14,654 nt of DNA from Caldifarciminota bacterium (lineage in GTDB: Bacteria > Hydrothermota > Hydrothermia > B15-G9): assembly GCA_027064565.1 (NCBI GenBank), contig JAMOPK010000146.1, positions 1 to 14,654 of the forward strand. The letters are read 5' to 3'. The notes under the pieces were generated by a model, which ran no database searches, had not been told where the DNA came from, and saw nothing but the letters and a program-made list of their open reading frames with translations. Every line of letters starts with the position of its first letter. Within the stretch, counting starts at the first letter, position 1. Shown here piece after piece: positions 13,875 through 14,654 of this stretch. Position numbers and translations under genes: made by a program.

Positions 13875-14141
13875 ATGCCGATCTACGAATACAGATGCAA
13901 AAAATGTGGTTACAAATTTGAGGAGCTTGTCCTGCCCGGCGAAAAGGAGCCCGAAAAATGCCCGAAATGTGGTGGTGAACTGGAAAGGCTGTTCGGGACA
14001 GGCGTCGGGTTCATCTTTAAAGGCTCCGGATTCTATATTACCGACTACAAGAGGAAAGAGGCACAAAGTGGGCATGAAAAGGCCTCAAACGGCTCAAAGT
14101 CCAACAAAAAGTCCGACAAAGGGAAATCTGAATCAAAGTAA
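13875..14141 (+). CDS. FmdB-family zinc-ribbon regulatory protein
   Basis: 88 residues. It begins MPIYEYRCKKCGYKFEEL, the unmistakable FmdB start, with zinc-ribbon pairs C8/C11 and C29/C32, then a Gly-rich segment GTGVGFIFKGSGFYITDYK (41-59). The tail (60-88) is Lys/Ser-rich and low in complexity. ATG 13875 follows GGAGG at 13864-13868. The frame is open further upstream, but that part would translate the tRNA itself and is not real. Family members are small and of poorly defined function; the name comes from a gene beside formamidase. The close link to the tRNA promoter suggests they may share a transcript. It converges with the ABC gene, whose stop lies four bases beyond. Confidence 0.9.
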   Translation: MPIYEYRCKKCGYKFEELVLPGEKEPEKCPKCGGELERLFGTGVGFIFKGSGFYITDYKRKEAQSGHEKASNGSKSNKKSDKGKSESK

Positions 14142-14145
14142 AAGC

Positions 14146-14654
14146 CTAATTTTTGATTTCGATCATCCTTGAAAAGAAATCCTCAAGCGTGCCGATCTCC
14201 TTGATTGAGGCCATGTCGCCCGTTGCGATGATTTCGCCCCTGTCGATCAGGACGACCCTGTCGCATAGCCTTTCGACAGTCTCAAGGATATGGGATGAGA
14301 AAAGCACCGCTTTGCCGTTTTTGACGAAATCCCTGAGCATTTCCTTGACCACCATCGCACTCGGCGCATCGAGGCCAACAAGCGGTTCGTCCAGCAGATA
14401 CACCTTTGCATCGACCATGAAGGCGCCGGCGAGAAGCAGTTTCTGCCTGTTCCCCTTCGATAGAGTCGATATTCGGCGGTTGAGATATTCCGTCAGGCCA
14501 AAGGATTCGGCGATCTCAAGTCCCTTCATCACGCCTGCGTCGCCAAGTCCCCGTAGGGCAGCAACTAACTTGATGTGCTCGTAAACCGTCAGGTGGCCGA
14601 AAAGTCCACCTTCCTCAGGCACATAGCTTATCATCGACTTAACCTTAATTGGGT
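14146..14654 (-). CDS. ABC transporter ATP-binding protein, C-terminal part (5' partial)
   Basis: The frame has no stop up to the window edge, so the N-terminal part with Walker A lies outside. Numbering from the ATG at 14634, ISYVPEEGGLFGHLTVYEHI (2-21) is the segment near the Q-loop of drug- or lipid-type exporter ATPases. The signature motif is LSKGNRQKL (58-66), a variant of LSGGQ. Walker B and D-loop are VYLLDEPLVGLD (78-89), and the switch His lies in LFSSH (112-116). The end is typical for short export ATPases (CcmA/NatA type). A membrane partner is not visible; it may lie on either side upstream on the minus strand, outside the window. Energises export of an unknown substrate. Confidence 0.9.
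   Translation of the reverse strand, partial: PIKVKSMISYVPEEGGLFGHLTVYEHIKLVAALRGLGDAGVMKGLEIAESFGLTEYLNRRISTLSKGNRQKLLLAGAFMVDAKVYLLDEPLVGLDAPSAMVVKEMLRDFVKNGKAVLFSSHILETVERLCDRVVLIDRGEIIATGDMASIKEIGTLEDFFSRMIEIKN

Overview
The window (14,654 bases, GC in the mid-50s by eye) looks like a chromosomal piece of an anaerobic bacterium. Bacterial signs are strong Shine-Dalgarno sites, sigma70-like promoters, a tRNA-Gly with a T discriminator base and no encoded CCA, and long ATGA-coupled operons. Anaerobic, low-potential metabolism is suggested by the main operon. The phylum cannot be fixed from sequence alone.

Layout. (1) 1-1536: the 3' part of an APC-family permease fused to a PTS EIIA type-2-like domain. 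(2) 1537-1752: an AT-rich gap with a promoter candidate and a palindrome. (3) 1753-12560: thirteen tightly packed, mostly overlapping plus-strand genes that end at a strong intrinsic terminator (12586-12617). (4) 12623-13400, minus strand: a hicA-hicB toxin-antitoxin pair with an operator-like palindrome over its promoter. (5) 13401-13781: an intergenic stretch with an imperfect inverted repeat resembling a small dispersed repeat. (6) 13782-14141: tRNA-Gly(CCC) followed directly by an FmdB-type zinc-ribbon gene. (7) 14146-14654, minus strand: the C-terminal part of an ABC transporter ATPase cut by the window edge.

The thirteen-gene operon is the centre of interest. Its order is MrpE, F, G, DUF4040 (MrpA C-terminal piece), an MbhE-MrpB fusion, MrpC, MrpD, a second larger antiporter-like subunit, then NuoH-, NuoB-, NuoC- and NuoD-like proteins and a ferredoxin-type subunit. 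This is, gene for gene, the order I recall for the archaeal Mbx/Mbs complex (mbxABCDFGHH'MJKLN), a relative of Mbh hydrogenase and complex I. The large subunit keeps three of the four cysteines that bind NiFe in hydrogenases and has Asp at the fourth (C68, C71, C366, D369), so it is probably not a hydrogenase.

The last gene is unusual: the MbxN-like two-cluster ferredoxin is fused to a complete GltD/NfnB-type module with further cysteine clusters plus FAD- and NAD(P)-binding domains. I infer a membrane-bound, ion-translocating oxidoreductase that links a pyridine nucleotide (probably NADP(H)) to ferredoxin or sulfur-type chemistry. The MrpD-like subunit also carries Glu where the family's pumping Lys normally sits, while the second antiporter subunit keeps the Lys.
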